Positions 51,139-61,709 of a DNA stretch of 64,000 nucleotides are shown here, in pieces. Both the position numbers and the translations under genes were made by a program. The notes under the pieces were generated by a model, which did no database searches, was not told the origin of the DNA, and worked only from the letters and a program-made list of their open reading frames with translations. Numbering within the stretch: position 1 is the first letter of the stretch; the number at the start of each line of letters is the position of its first letter. The DNA is from Hormiphora californensis (lineage: Eukaryota; Ctenophora; Tentaculata; Cydippida; Pleurobrachiidae): positions 3,948,385-4,012,384 of the forward strand of contig CM035352.1 in the NCBI GenBank assembly GCA_020137815.1. The letters are read 5' to 3'.

Positions 51139-54100
51139 ATGGATGAGCTCCTGAGAGCACACTTTAATTCACAGCTTAATGATGTAAGAGGTAAGAAATT
51201 TGCACATGTTTAAAACTTTTGAGTTGATTTACTACTCTACCCTAACTTTTTCAGTTCGAACTATGGCGAATACTCCTCCTCCGTCAATATCCAAAATAAG
51301 ATCTTTGGTCAAAGCCGAACTCAGATCACAGACAATAGCTAAAAGTTTCGAGCAATCGTTCAACAGCGCCCTTGGTGATGTGAATACATCACTGAAGCAA
51401 GACTACGTTGTGACAAAGGAGCAGCTTACTGCCGGGAAAACGATTTATCTTGAAAGTGTGATATTCCTCAGCAAACTTGCTTGGTAAGCTTGGTAACGCT
51501 CAATGAACGTCGTTCATTGCATACTGACTGCAAACAGTAATTTAATAAGCTAGCTCTTTTCGTAACATAATCCTTTGCGCTCACAGGGTAATTGCCCTTG
51601 TCCCTGTGAAACAAAAGAGAAAAGCTGGATCCTTCAACCTGGAGATTTCCTGTTATATACCTACGGTTGTGTTCCATAGAAACGCAGTTATTCGAGGAAT
51701 CGCCTCATTAAATGGAGAAAAAGAACGATTTCAAATCAATACTGCAACATGTCTATCTTGTACAATAAAAGGCATCAATAAGACGGTACATAACTTAGGG
51801 AGGTGTAAAACAAACAAATTATTCACCTTTTATCTATAGGCCTGGTATAAAATTGTACTTACAAAATTAATAACCGTTACCTCAGGACTGGGAAAGTTCT
51901 ACAGAGTTCAGAATTAGTCTTGTTATTGAAATCATTAATTGTGATCTAGGACTCGCCCTTGTTGACTATAAAAACTCTAAAGGTACTCTGGAATCTGGAT
52001 AGCAGGATGCCTTAATATTAACTAAACTTCATTACAATTTACATAATGATCTGATTTTGATTTATTTCACTTTCATCAATTTGCAGATGCTAATGGAATG
52101 TTGAACCGCTTCAAATTGGAAAAGTTATTACAAATACTCAGCGAGGTACGTTAGACCGAGAACAAAAGAACAAAGTTACCAATTACACAATGTAATATAT
52201 GCATACTACATTTACGTTTTAGGAAACAATACAACAAACTTATAGTCCAGTTTGGATGCAGTCTTTGTTGGAACAACTACAACAAATCCAAGGGAGCATT
52301 GATGGCACTTTTTCGGCATCACTGGTGGATTCTGGAATCCTAAATCTGGTAAGATAGTCAGTCGTTCAAATCCGGGTGCACTTCAAGTGACAACACTCAC
52401 TAAAAGTTTCAAATATTTTTCAATTTGCCGAAAAGGTTAAGTGCTTTGGTGGTAAGAGCCATTATATGACATTCTGCAAACCACTATCTTTTACAGGTAG
52501 TTAGACTCCTAGAGGCAGATATTGTGGAACATGAAGTAATGTACCGAGTAGTATGGAATATCATAGTGAAACTTATGTCATGTGCAAGATATCAAATACA
52601 ATCGGAGGAGCGAAACCAAATGATTAATAAGTTCACAAGGAGGGCATTCGAAGTGGTTGTTGAAAAGATAGAAGACAAGCGATATCCTGGAATGTAAGTT
52701 ACATTTTAATATCATAAATAATATAATGATAATGGCTTAGTTTTTAAAAACGATGCCTGTAACATGTAACCAGTACCTATCAAATGTATTTCTTGTGGCA
52801 GGGTGATATTTGAAATGTTGCCGATGATATTGGAAGTTAGTAAAGACAAAAAAGTACTAACGCCCGATAACTTAACAAAGCTAAAACCATTTTTGGATTT
52901 AAGAAACATTTTAAAGCTTGGTATGTATGGAGCTGCTACATTTTAGTATACACACTTAGCTAGGTTTCAATATAAATGGTCCAAAATCGTAATCATCATA
53001 AAAATTGATTGAGAATTTTTGCAGTCACACGGCAACGAACGAGTGTAAATATTCAAACCTTAAGAACGTTTCATAGATTTGTTCGAAAGCTCGCCAAAGT
53101 ACATCAAGGTTAGTTTCTAATCCTAATAATGATGCATATGAAGATATAGGTATATCCAGTGAAGAACATCAAACAATTAATAAATATAAATGAAATAAAT
53201 GAGTAAATTCATCAAATAATATGTACGATCTATAGTTGAATAGTTACTATATTGTATTCCATGTCGATTGTCGACGTCTAGATTTGCTGTACTTTTAGCT
53301 AAAACATTAAACAATCCACACTTTTAACAGAAGAAGGACTTGAAGAGCTGGAGAGAAGTTTAAAGTTTCCCTTTCTACCTTTTTACCACCCTGTAAAAAC
53401 TCGTGATGGGGTTAGTAGTTATATATATAGTGTGTCATTGTAAATTTTAGGGTTTTTAAAAAATCAAGTGCGATATTCTTGTTTCGAAAAGTAAGGTTTA
53501 AAAACTATTATTTTTAGGAGATGATACGAGAATATGAAATGACGACAATAGGCTGGGATAAAACTGAATGGAATATCATGAAAGCACAAGTGGAAGAACA
53601 AGGCGCTATAGGCTCAAAGTATGCATGTCCAGTCAATCCTTGATTTAACCCACGTAACGAGCAAACGGCTTGGATTTTGATTGGATATTTTAAAGGGCCT
53701 AAAAACCCAAATTTTATTTATCTATTTTGAACACTCCATCGTAACAAGCATGCTATAGGAGTCCCAAAAAACATAGACACACACCACATGGACCCCAGGT
53801 GAGCCCCTCAAGTTGGGGCCCATTTGGGGTCCCCTTGTAAACACGCTTGTACTCCTTGAAATGCTAACAATATGATCCTCTCTCAAATATAAAATTTAGG
53901 ATAGAAATGTTCCTTGTGTTTTAGTAGATTTCATAATTTTTCTCATCAATTATTATTTAAGCCTATCAAAACTAGGAGAAAAATTACCAGAATACAGAGA
54001 CAAGAAAGATTATGTATTCACCTGAAACACAAAGATAATTTTACCCAAAACTTCAAATTTCAGAGAGGATCATATTGTTAGCATTTCAAGGAGTACAAGC

Positions 54101-55693
54101 GCGTTTACAAGGGGACCCCAACTGGGCCCCAACTTGAGGGGCTCCCCCTGGGTTCACCTTGGGTCCGTGGGGTGTGTACCTATGTTTTTTGGGACTCCAA
54201 TAGCATGCTTGTTACGATGTAGTGTTCAAAATAAATAAATAAAATTTGGGTTTTTAGGCCCTTGAACTTGAAAGTTAGTTTGTCAAATTATGTTGGTTGG
54301 TATGTGCCAAATTATTCATGTAACAAATAATAATTTACAATGACTTCGCTGTAGGCTAAGGGAAGATAATAGGGATTCCACGCCTGCCGAGGGAATCGAA
54401 TTTATGAAAAGGGGATTTACAAGTTTTAATGAGTGCGACTACCTCGTGGCTCTGGAACATTATTCAGCCGCGTTATCAACATTTGGTATACATCATAAAA
54501 CATTTGCGATGAATTGTTATCACCAACGGTAAGCTTGCCTTTGTTTCCCCGCATCCCGGGTTATTTGAACTAAACAACTGTAAGTATATGATTTTCTTGA
54601 AAGCAATGGTATACAACTCCACATCCCATCACATACACTCAATTTCAAACCTTAACCCTCCCAACTCTTGTTTAACTTTCAGGTCAATATGTTTTACTAA
54701 ACTTGGGCAATTTTACCGTGCACTATTTAATGCTGCTCACTGTATTCAGTGTACCATCATTACGGACGCTTCAGGCATGGATTATCATGAGGTGAATTAT
54801 GAATGAATTATCATGAGGTGAATTGATCAAGGAGGTGAACAGTCAATTATCAATAATCATTACAAAAGTTGATATTAATCATAATATGTAGGAACTTAAC
54901 CTTCGCTTCTTCTTGATTTCTTCTCGATCTTAGGTAATAACTAAAGATCGAGATCGAGAAGAAATCGAGAAGAATCACCGGTTCCTAATAGTATGATATA
55001 ATGTCGTATACAAATTATACATTCTATCGCTCAGGTATGATTCGATTTGTTTCTATAAAATCAGTCAATTTCAATTTAGATCGTGTACCTGTTTGCCGCA
55101 AGACTTCAAAGAATAAGGATTCTTATTGAAATGAAAAAATGGACTTCCGCTCTGCACTGTTCGCTTTTTCTGATAACGACCGATGGTAGACCAGCCGAAA
55201 CATTTCACTACTTCTACCACTCTTTGATCAAGTATGTCATGTCACCCATTAGATATTTCATTAATTTTCATAATTGTTTTTTATTCACTTACTTTAAATT
55301 ACTTTTATCAACCTACACGTCACTTTTTCAGGTATTCGAAACAAGAACAGGTATGTTCCTGTACCCTGTTTTCTGTATAATGTGCTTCGGACATGATGAG
55401 CCCTTACACCAATCTAGATTTATCATTCATGAAACAAAATTCAGGTAAACATAGCACGACAATTCTAGTTTTACAATAATGAAAACTTCTATTCGAGTTT
55501 CAATTAAATTAATTTTCTCAGTTTAGACCCCGAGACCCTAGTGTAATTCTCCTTATCTTATTCCTGCAGGTGCAAGAGGTGCAAATACGGTTACTGTTCT
55601 GAACAATGCTATGAAAAGGATACAACCCATAAACTGTACTGCAGAAAACTACAAAAACTGCTGATCAAGCATCACAACGGCGTTTACATTTAA
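51139..55693 (+). CDS. TPR-like protein with a C-terminal MYND zinc finger
   Basis: Sixteen exons join in consistent phase into about 666 residues: 51139-51190, 51255-51483, 51587-51785, 51886-51982, 52087-52145, 52223-52348, 52497-52693, 52802-52920, 53025-53108, 53331-53410, 53518-53618, 54355-54528, 54683-54791, 55080-55231, 55346-55444 and 55570-55693. Most introns are 65-250 bp and AT-rich. A helical middle is followed by TPR-like helices (GFTSFNECDYLVALEHYSAA, then ICFTKLGQFYRALFNAAHCI). The end has the full MYND ligand set: CIMC, CKRC, YCSEQC and HKLYC. MYND fingers bind proline-rich partner peptides. Exon 15 must use the weaker acceptor ACAAG at 55345; the stronger TTTTTCAG 14 bp upstream would lead to a stop. 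No frame break anywhere. No named family was recognised; the N-terminal half is unknown. Confidence 0.8.
53692..54266. mobile_element. 575-bp fold-back element in an intron
   Basis: The left arm, starting AAGGGCCTAAAAACCCAAAT, and the right arm, ending GGGTTTTTAGGCCCTT, are reverse complements with scattered changes. It accounts for the one long intron (53619-54354) of the MYND gene. Confidence 0.88.
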
Positions 55694-56630
55694 TGTCTTA
55701 TGATCCACGAATTGAACTTTTTAAGGGTTTTTATGTGCTGATTGATTATGAAAGCCGGTTTTACTCTAGTGCTAAATGTCTCGTATACAGAAATGGGGAG
55801 ATGAAATGATTACTAATCATGAAGTTTGACCTAAAATAAGGAACTTTAATCATATCTATACACCATCAAAATCCGTGTGGCGTTGATTTGATTGATTTGA
55901 TTTTCAAACTAAAAGGTCTACAATACAGGGACACAAACACGCGTAGATATAGACACACATAATATAGATATAAAGATAAATTTCCCTGTACAATAGAGCC
56001 AGATAGCGGAGGGCTGTAGACAGCGCTTACACCTATCAAGTTATCTATTGTCTGTCTGGTAAATGGTAATGCAGTAGCTCCATCAAAATTTGTTTACTAA
56101 AAATATAAACAGATCAAACAGGGTTCTTTGACCACGCCAAGACAAATAATATTTATCAGCAAATGGTTGGAGCCCATGCTCCTTGTCTGAACTCTGAATA
56201 GGTGACCCGTCGGATACCACTAGTCGTTCCAATCCGAGCCAAAAATAATTTTGACCTACGCTTCACTCTTCACTCCCCTGCACCACTGGGGGACTCAGCA
56301 GCGCATAACAAACGACAATTGTCGATTGTTTCTGTTTCGGGAAGTTGGCTTATGCTACAGACCCATGCAGTGCGGGATAACAGTGGTGCTACGTCATATT
56401 GGCCACCCGCACAGGCCACAGCGTGGTCCAAACTCCACCGTCTACCACATCAAAAACGCAATCTGCAGCTTTTTCGCACGTTATGGGACGTCATGGACCA
56501 TGCTATTCACCACACTGTGGGCGACGCTGTAGTCTGTACAGAACGCACCTGTAAACAAAAGCGACAGAAACACAATAAATTATAATAAATTACCCACACA
56601 CCGTCATACTCTCATACTCCCTCTCTCCGC
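55694..56630. other. intergenic
   Basis: No supported gene. An open plus-strand frame at 56202-56585 has no recognised family. Confidence 0.45.
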
Positions 56631-57107
56631 TCACTTGTCTCGAAAGTCTACATCTTCCACACTGACTGGGACAACCCTTCTCTTGGTTCCCCGAAGCGCA
56701 ACAAGAGTTGATCTTAACAAACTGAATCGTGTCTTTTCTCGGATGAAGGACATGGTTTCAGCGTAACTCTCCTTGTGCCTGTCACAGATATTCCTGGCCG
56801 CTCGCTCCAAAACCTTCCCTACTTCTCCGGCAAAACCTCCCGACGTGGAGAATACGAGGGGCGTGAAGGAACCCTGCTCCACTTCTTGCATCCTTCGCAT
56901 ATAGGCAAGTTTCTTCTGATTTTGGTGCTGTTTATACAGGTTCGTGATGGGCATCTTCAGGTAGGATGGGGCATTAGGATGGAAAACCCGTACATCCATG
57001 AAACTGGTCTGCATGTCAGACCATAAGCCACGACAGACTATGTCCATTCGTGCTTCAGCTTTGATATTTGCACTGATTGGCAGGTTGAATCCGTCACAGG
57101 GCAACAT
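56631..57107 (-). CDS. retroelement-associated nuclease-like domain, probably a fragment
   Basis: An uninterrupted 158-codon frame reads ANIKAEARMDIVCRGLW, then TSFMDVRVFHPNAPSY, GSFTPLVFSTSGGFAGEV and FSLLRSTLVALRG. This order (AR.DI..RG.W, F.DVRVF.P.A, FTPLVFS.SGG, F.LLRS....RG) is one I associate with C-terminal domains next to reverse transcriptases repeated many times in sponge and cnidarian genomes. The acidic residues and spacing suggest a PD-(D/E)XK nuclease fold (inference). No reverse transcriptase is seen upstream within the window, so it is a truncated copy. The frame is still open, which suggests recent insertion. Confidence 0.6.
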   Translation of the reverse strand: MLPCDGFNLPISANIKAEARMDIVCRGLWSDMQTSFMDVRVFHPNAPSYLKMPITNLYKQHQNQKKLAYMRRMQEVEQGSFTPLVFSTSGGFAGEVGKVLERAARNICDRHKESYAETMSFIREKTRFSLLRSTLVALRGTKRRVVPVSVEDVDFRDK

Positions 57108-58633
57108 TGGCTGTTCAGTGTTAACGGGTTTTAGTCTGTACAGATGGCCTCTGGCCAGTTACCAGTATGACGTAGCACGGAGCACCACTTTAAGGCAGCG
57201 CGTGGAAAAGTGAAAACGCGCGCACTTGGGGCCTGCAGCGCATGCCAACGCAAAAAGTGAACACAGCTGTGCACAGAAGAAGAGTCTGGAGCGAGCGAAT
57301 GTAACGCGCGGCGCCACCTTGTTCGTTGAACGCGCATATCAATTTGCAGCGCTCTTTTTCATTCCTCCCCTGTTCCTTCCTTTTGACAATTCCCTTAGAG
57401 GGTAAATTGATATTTGTATAAAAATTCGATGATGTAAATTCATTTCGATGATGTAAATTCATTTCCAGTTTTGAGATGACAAGCCCTTTGATGATGTAAA
57501 TGAAGCGATTATTAATATTTTATATTCAGAACTAATTAATTTCTGCGCTGGCAAACACCATCATTTTCCCACGGTCTGACGAATAGTGCTATTATGCGCG
57601 CACCCGCGCCATACCGTACTTGCTTATCACACAAGAATCACCTGAAAACTAGTGATAGCTGTCGACCAAGAATAAGAGTTGCCTTGCAGTGAGTTACAAC
57701 ACTCGTTTATCGGAGATAAACATAGCGGAATATATGGTAACACGGTAAGGAGTGGAGTCTGTCGGATGAGCCGAAACTAAAGACTTGGGTTAAATCAGGA
57801 AACAAGGGGAATATGATAAGGGGCGGTACAAAATAATAGTCCGGTCTTTGTAAAAGAAAATAGCAAGCGGAGTAAAGTTGAATGTAAATTGTGGTCAATG
57901 CTTGCAATTATTAAATATTAAACAAACTTGTAACTAACTTCCATAAATTCCCTTTACCCTCTTTTGAGCTATTTTTCCACGTCTCATACATTTTATAAAC
58001 CTACCAACTCTCAATTGAATCACAAAATACCGCTAGTAATCAGAAGATACTGCTAACAAAACTGATAAATACAAACACACCTCGACTTCAAATGATCTAC
58101 TTTTCAAATACCCATTTTTACAATAATAAGGTAGTTGTCAATGGCGCATGTTTCACTTCTGTTGGGAATCTAGTAAATACAAACAGTCAGTACAAAATAC
58201 ATGCTCTGTATACAAGTATTAATATGGTGATTTTCTATACAATTCAGGCACTCACACTCTATCACAGCCTTCATTGCACATCATGAGGCGTCCCCCAAGA
58301 GATGAATTAAAACAGATACACCGACGTAATACTACTGTCAAATAGGTGTGACAATGCAATTCTGAAACACTTTTCTCATGTCTGACAGTATACATGACGG
58401 CTAATACGGTGTTATAATCCACTGATGGGACATCTCTGGGGGAAGTGTCATGATTTGCAATGGGGACTGTCACGCAACAGCCAGTCCTCTTATTATGTAA
58501 AGGAATAGCTAGCGAATAATAAAAAACCCAGCTACTAAATTATATATACGCTGCACACTGCACACTAAAGTGCTTTATAGTCCAATTAATACATCTCTCG
58601 CCATTATTTCTAACTCTCTCTGTTTCTCTCTGG
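57108..58633. other. intergenic, AT-rich
   Basis: A CG-richer part at 57170-57340 contains GCGCGC motifs. A short direct repeat TCGATGATGTAAATTCATTTC occurs twice at about 57425-57465. No gene supported. Confidence 0.5.
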
Positions 58634-60810
58634 CTAAGAATGATGATTGTCGGTGTACCTTTCAGTTGACATCTGTCTGCTGGGTGACGCATCCTCTTCA
58701 ACCGCGTCTAATTGGTAGGACGCCAGGATTAGGAATTCTGACTGATTACACTCGTAACTATATCCACTTCCAATATTTATCACCTGACGGAAAGGAACAT
58801 GTGAGGAATGGGGATGCAGATGACAGATAGAAAGGAACATGTGAGGATGACTGGTGGAAATGGGGTGAACTTGTAGGGAATAACTTGTTAAACCCTTCTA
58901 GATTGAAATGTAAGAGGGTGTGTAGTGTGTTGAGACCCATCATGTGATTTGGTGATTACCACTCTGTAGCCACCAACGGACTACGAAAGAAAGAGGGAGC
59001 GAGAGCGCTAGAGATGGAGAGAGAGAGAGTGAGTGAGAGAGAAAGAAACGGGGGCAGAGAGAAAGAGCAATCATGGTGAACCTGGTGGTATGTGTGTAAG
59101 GGAGGGAGCAGAATTTATGTAAATTGCTTGGACAGCTCTCTCATTATAAAGGTTTGTACATTTACAAAGTACTACAATGGGGGGGGGGGGCAGCCACAAG
59201 AAAATAACCCTCATTTTAGGAGGATGAGATTGTTGTGCCCCCCCCCCTGCAATGTATAACCACCGATCGATGTATATCTGCTCCAAGATGAACAATTGAT
59301 TGGAAAAGAGAACCACACCGATGGGATTTCTATGGAATACTTCTCGGTGGAGCGAATTAATGAAAACATATAACACTGGTACTGGGGGGGGCAACTACTA
59401 GCTACAAAAAATATCACTGATATGATTGACTGAATCTGGCACTAATCCAACATATATCAGAACTGTGATAAACTTGGCACAGATATATCTGAACCTACCC
59501 TGAACACGTTGAGTCAGAACACACATTGGATTCTACCGAACCAAACCATCACACACTGTGAGGGGTATTACCTGTTCACATTTCCACCCATCTGACAAGG
59601 TAGATAACATCTGAGTCAGTTCTTCTTCGTGTGATTGTAACACTCGGTAAACGTGTTGTGGTCGGCCAACTTTTCTCTTAGCATCCTTTTCTCGGACTTT
59701 CTCCCTCTCACGAAGCTCTCGGACGAGGGATGATACCTTGTGGGGAGGAAATATATAGTTAGTTGGTTGGTTGGAGAGATGTTTAGGGAACGGGTTTATA
59801 AACAACATGGTTTTCTAGAATTTACTATAACCATTGCATGACGTATCATTGCCACATCACCAGGAACCAACCTACACAAGTAAACAACCAATCAGAACTC
59901 GTTATTTAGGTCACGTGACTGGTTATCAACCAATCAGGGACCAGTATTTCCTGATTCGGTCGGTTCCTGCACATCACACATACCTGATAAAACTCTGCCT
60001 CCGCTAATACACCTTCCTCGCTGAGCCCCCTATCAATGATCACCTTCCCGTGTCGCAGGTAGTTCAGAATTGGGCCAAAATATACAGGATCCCGGTCTAT
60101 CAGAAAGGCTCCGGTAGAATCCTTCATGGAATTAATTAATTGATCATCGAGGCAAATTCTACAGAGGAAAGATTCTGGGTCCTTGCTAAGGGTCTGTTTT
60201 GTAGTTGAGAATACCGTTCCTGGAAAATAGAAAGACTGATAAGAATTTGCAAATGCTATAGATCAGGAACCGAACAAAACAAGTAAACAACCAATCAGAA
60301 CTCGTTATTTAGGTCATGTGACTGGTTATCAGCCAATCAAGGACCAGTATTTCCTGATTCGGTCGGTTCCTGAATGATAGTAAAGATAAGTTGGGCGTTG
60401 GCAGTTGACATTCCCTTTTTCTGTGGTATGGGACGAAGAACAAAAAAAAGCAATTAAAATGGCATCGAAGTAGCGATTGGGATCTTCAATTGTATCTCTC
60501 TCACACACACTTTCGTTTTGCTATTTCTCTCACATCTCAAAGCAGTTTCAAGATATCTCACACTCAGGTCGCTTAGCGACCTTCGTGGGGTGCACGTGCC
60601 AGCAAAGGGAGTGGTATCTTCGTTACCATCATGAAGACACAGTTCAGGGGATATTTGAACGAATTATCCGAGTATCCAACCTCAATATATTAATGGAAAC
60701 TAATTAACTAATTAATAAAACGTACCTCCAACATTGAGCCGGATCCACTCTGCAGGTCGAGATACGACAACGGGTTTACTGTGTCCGTTTACGGTCACAT
60801 CACTGGTCAT
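58634..60810 (-). CDS. KCTD2/5/17-family BTB protein
   Basis: BTB/POZ adaptor of the KCTD type, which forms pentamers and recruits substrates, including G-beta-gamma, to cullin-3 ubiquitin ligase. Exons: 60726-60810 (ATG), 59984-60219, 59572-59736 and 58634-58783 (stop). All have GT-AG boundaries and matching phase. Exon 1 ends WIRLNVG, the start of the T1/BTB fold. Exon 2 continues [17 protein letters not shown] and [20 protein letters not shown]. Exon 3 has the subfamily-specific [18 protein letters not shown] and [10 protein letters not shown]. Exon 4 has INIGSGYSY. Length about 210 residues, as in KCTD5. Introns 1 and 2 each contain one hAT-type MITE; the intron-2 copy ends only about 15 bp from exon 2. 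Confidence 0.93.
59170..59256. repeat. hairpin with poly-G/poly-C arms
   Basis: ACAATGGGGGGGGGG..CACAAG at the left pairs with TTGTG..CCCCCCCCCTGCAATG at the right. Inner CCTCATTTT/AGGATGAG sequence adds pairing. In KCTD intron 3. Confidence 0.65.
59861..59970. mobile_element. hAT-type MITE, copy 4
   Basis: Starts CAGGAACCAACC and ends TTCGGTCGGTTCCTG. Perfect 8-bp duplication CACATCAC on both sides. Confidence 0.94.
60264..60373. mobile_element. hAT-type MITE, copy 5
   Basis: Starts CAGGAACCGAACA and ends TTCGGTCGGTTCCTG. Flanks (CTATAGAT and AATGATAG) do not match, so the target duplication is lost or this copy was rearranged. Confidence 0.9.
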
Positions 60811-61087
60811 ACTACTAATAAAGAGAGATAGCGCACCGAACATGAGGATAGGAGAAATGTGGGGGAGGGAGAGAGGGGAAGGAGAGACAGGGTGAGATGA
60901 GAGCGAAGAGAGGGATATATGGGATGAGATGAAGGAAAGGATGAAGGAACGGATGAGAGAGGAGAGAGAGGAGAAGAGAGAGAGAGAGAGGAGAGAGAGA
61001 GATCGAGAGAATAGCGCTCTCTCGATCTCGCCGAGCTCTCGCCTCGCTCTCTCTCTCGAGCGTCTCGCGCGCTCTCTCTCCTCTCTG

Positions 61088-61127
<40 letters not shown>

Positions 61128-61700
61128 CCCTCTCCCTCTCTCCTCTCGCTCTCTCTCGCTCGCTCGACTCTCTCTCTCTCGCTCTCTCTCGCTCCTCTCT
61201 CTCTCGTCTCTCTCCTCTCTCTCTCTCTCTCTCCTCTCTCCCTCTCAGCTCTCTGCTCTCGCTCTCTCTCGCTCTCTCTCTCTCTCGATCTGAGAGATAG
61301 AGATGAGAGGCTAGATATCAATGCTTTCCCTCAGTTAGTCAATCATCGGATACTCTATACCAATGTGTCACCACCTCAGCCCTATCATCTACTATAACGC
61401 TAGTAAAGACCTCCAGTTTCTCGGTTTTCAAAGAGCGAGAGAGAGAAAAGCGCCTAGCGAGAGATCGCATCGAGAAGAGAGATAAGGAGACTCTCGAGAG
61501 ATAGAGATCAAAATTGATATAGGGTGAGAGAGGGTGCATAGTTGAGATGCATTATGCAATAGGGATGCAATAGGTTGATTCAAATAAAAGGGACTAGGGA
61601 GGTTGGGAGAAAATAAGACAGTACAGTGCAGATCATCGAAAAGACAGGAACGAAATACAAATCAATAGAAATACCCCCATTCACACATACACACACACAC
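60811..61700. repeat. GA- and CT-rich low-complexity block
   Basis: Purine-rich from 60830, switching at about 61015 to CT-rich with CG interruptions up to about 61290, so both orientations meet at an ATAGCGCTCTCTCGAT-like point. Open frames are Ser/Leu or Arg/Glu shadows. A (CA)n tract is at 61684-61706. Confidence 0.85.
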
Positions 61701-61709
61701 ACACACAAA

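Noticed and set aside
52355-52395. GTTCAAATCC motif resembling a tRNA T-loop
   Set aside because: It lies in an intron of the MYND gene, and no matching acceptor, D and anticodon arms could be traced.
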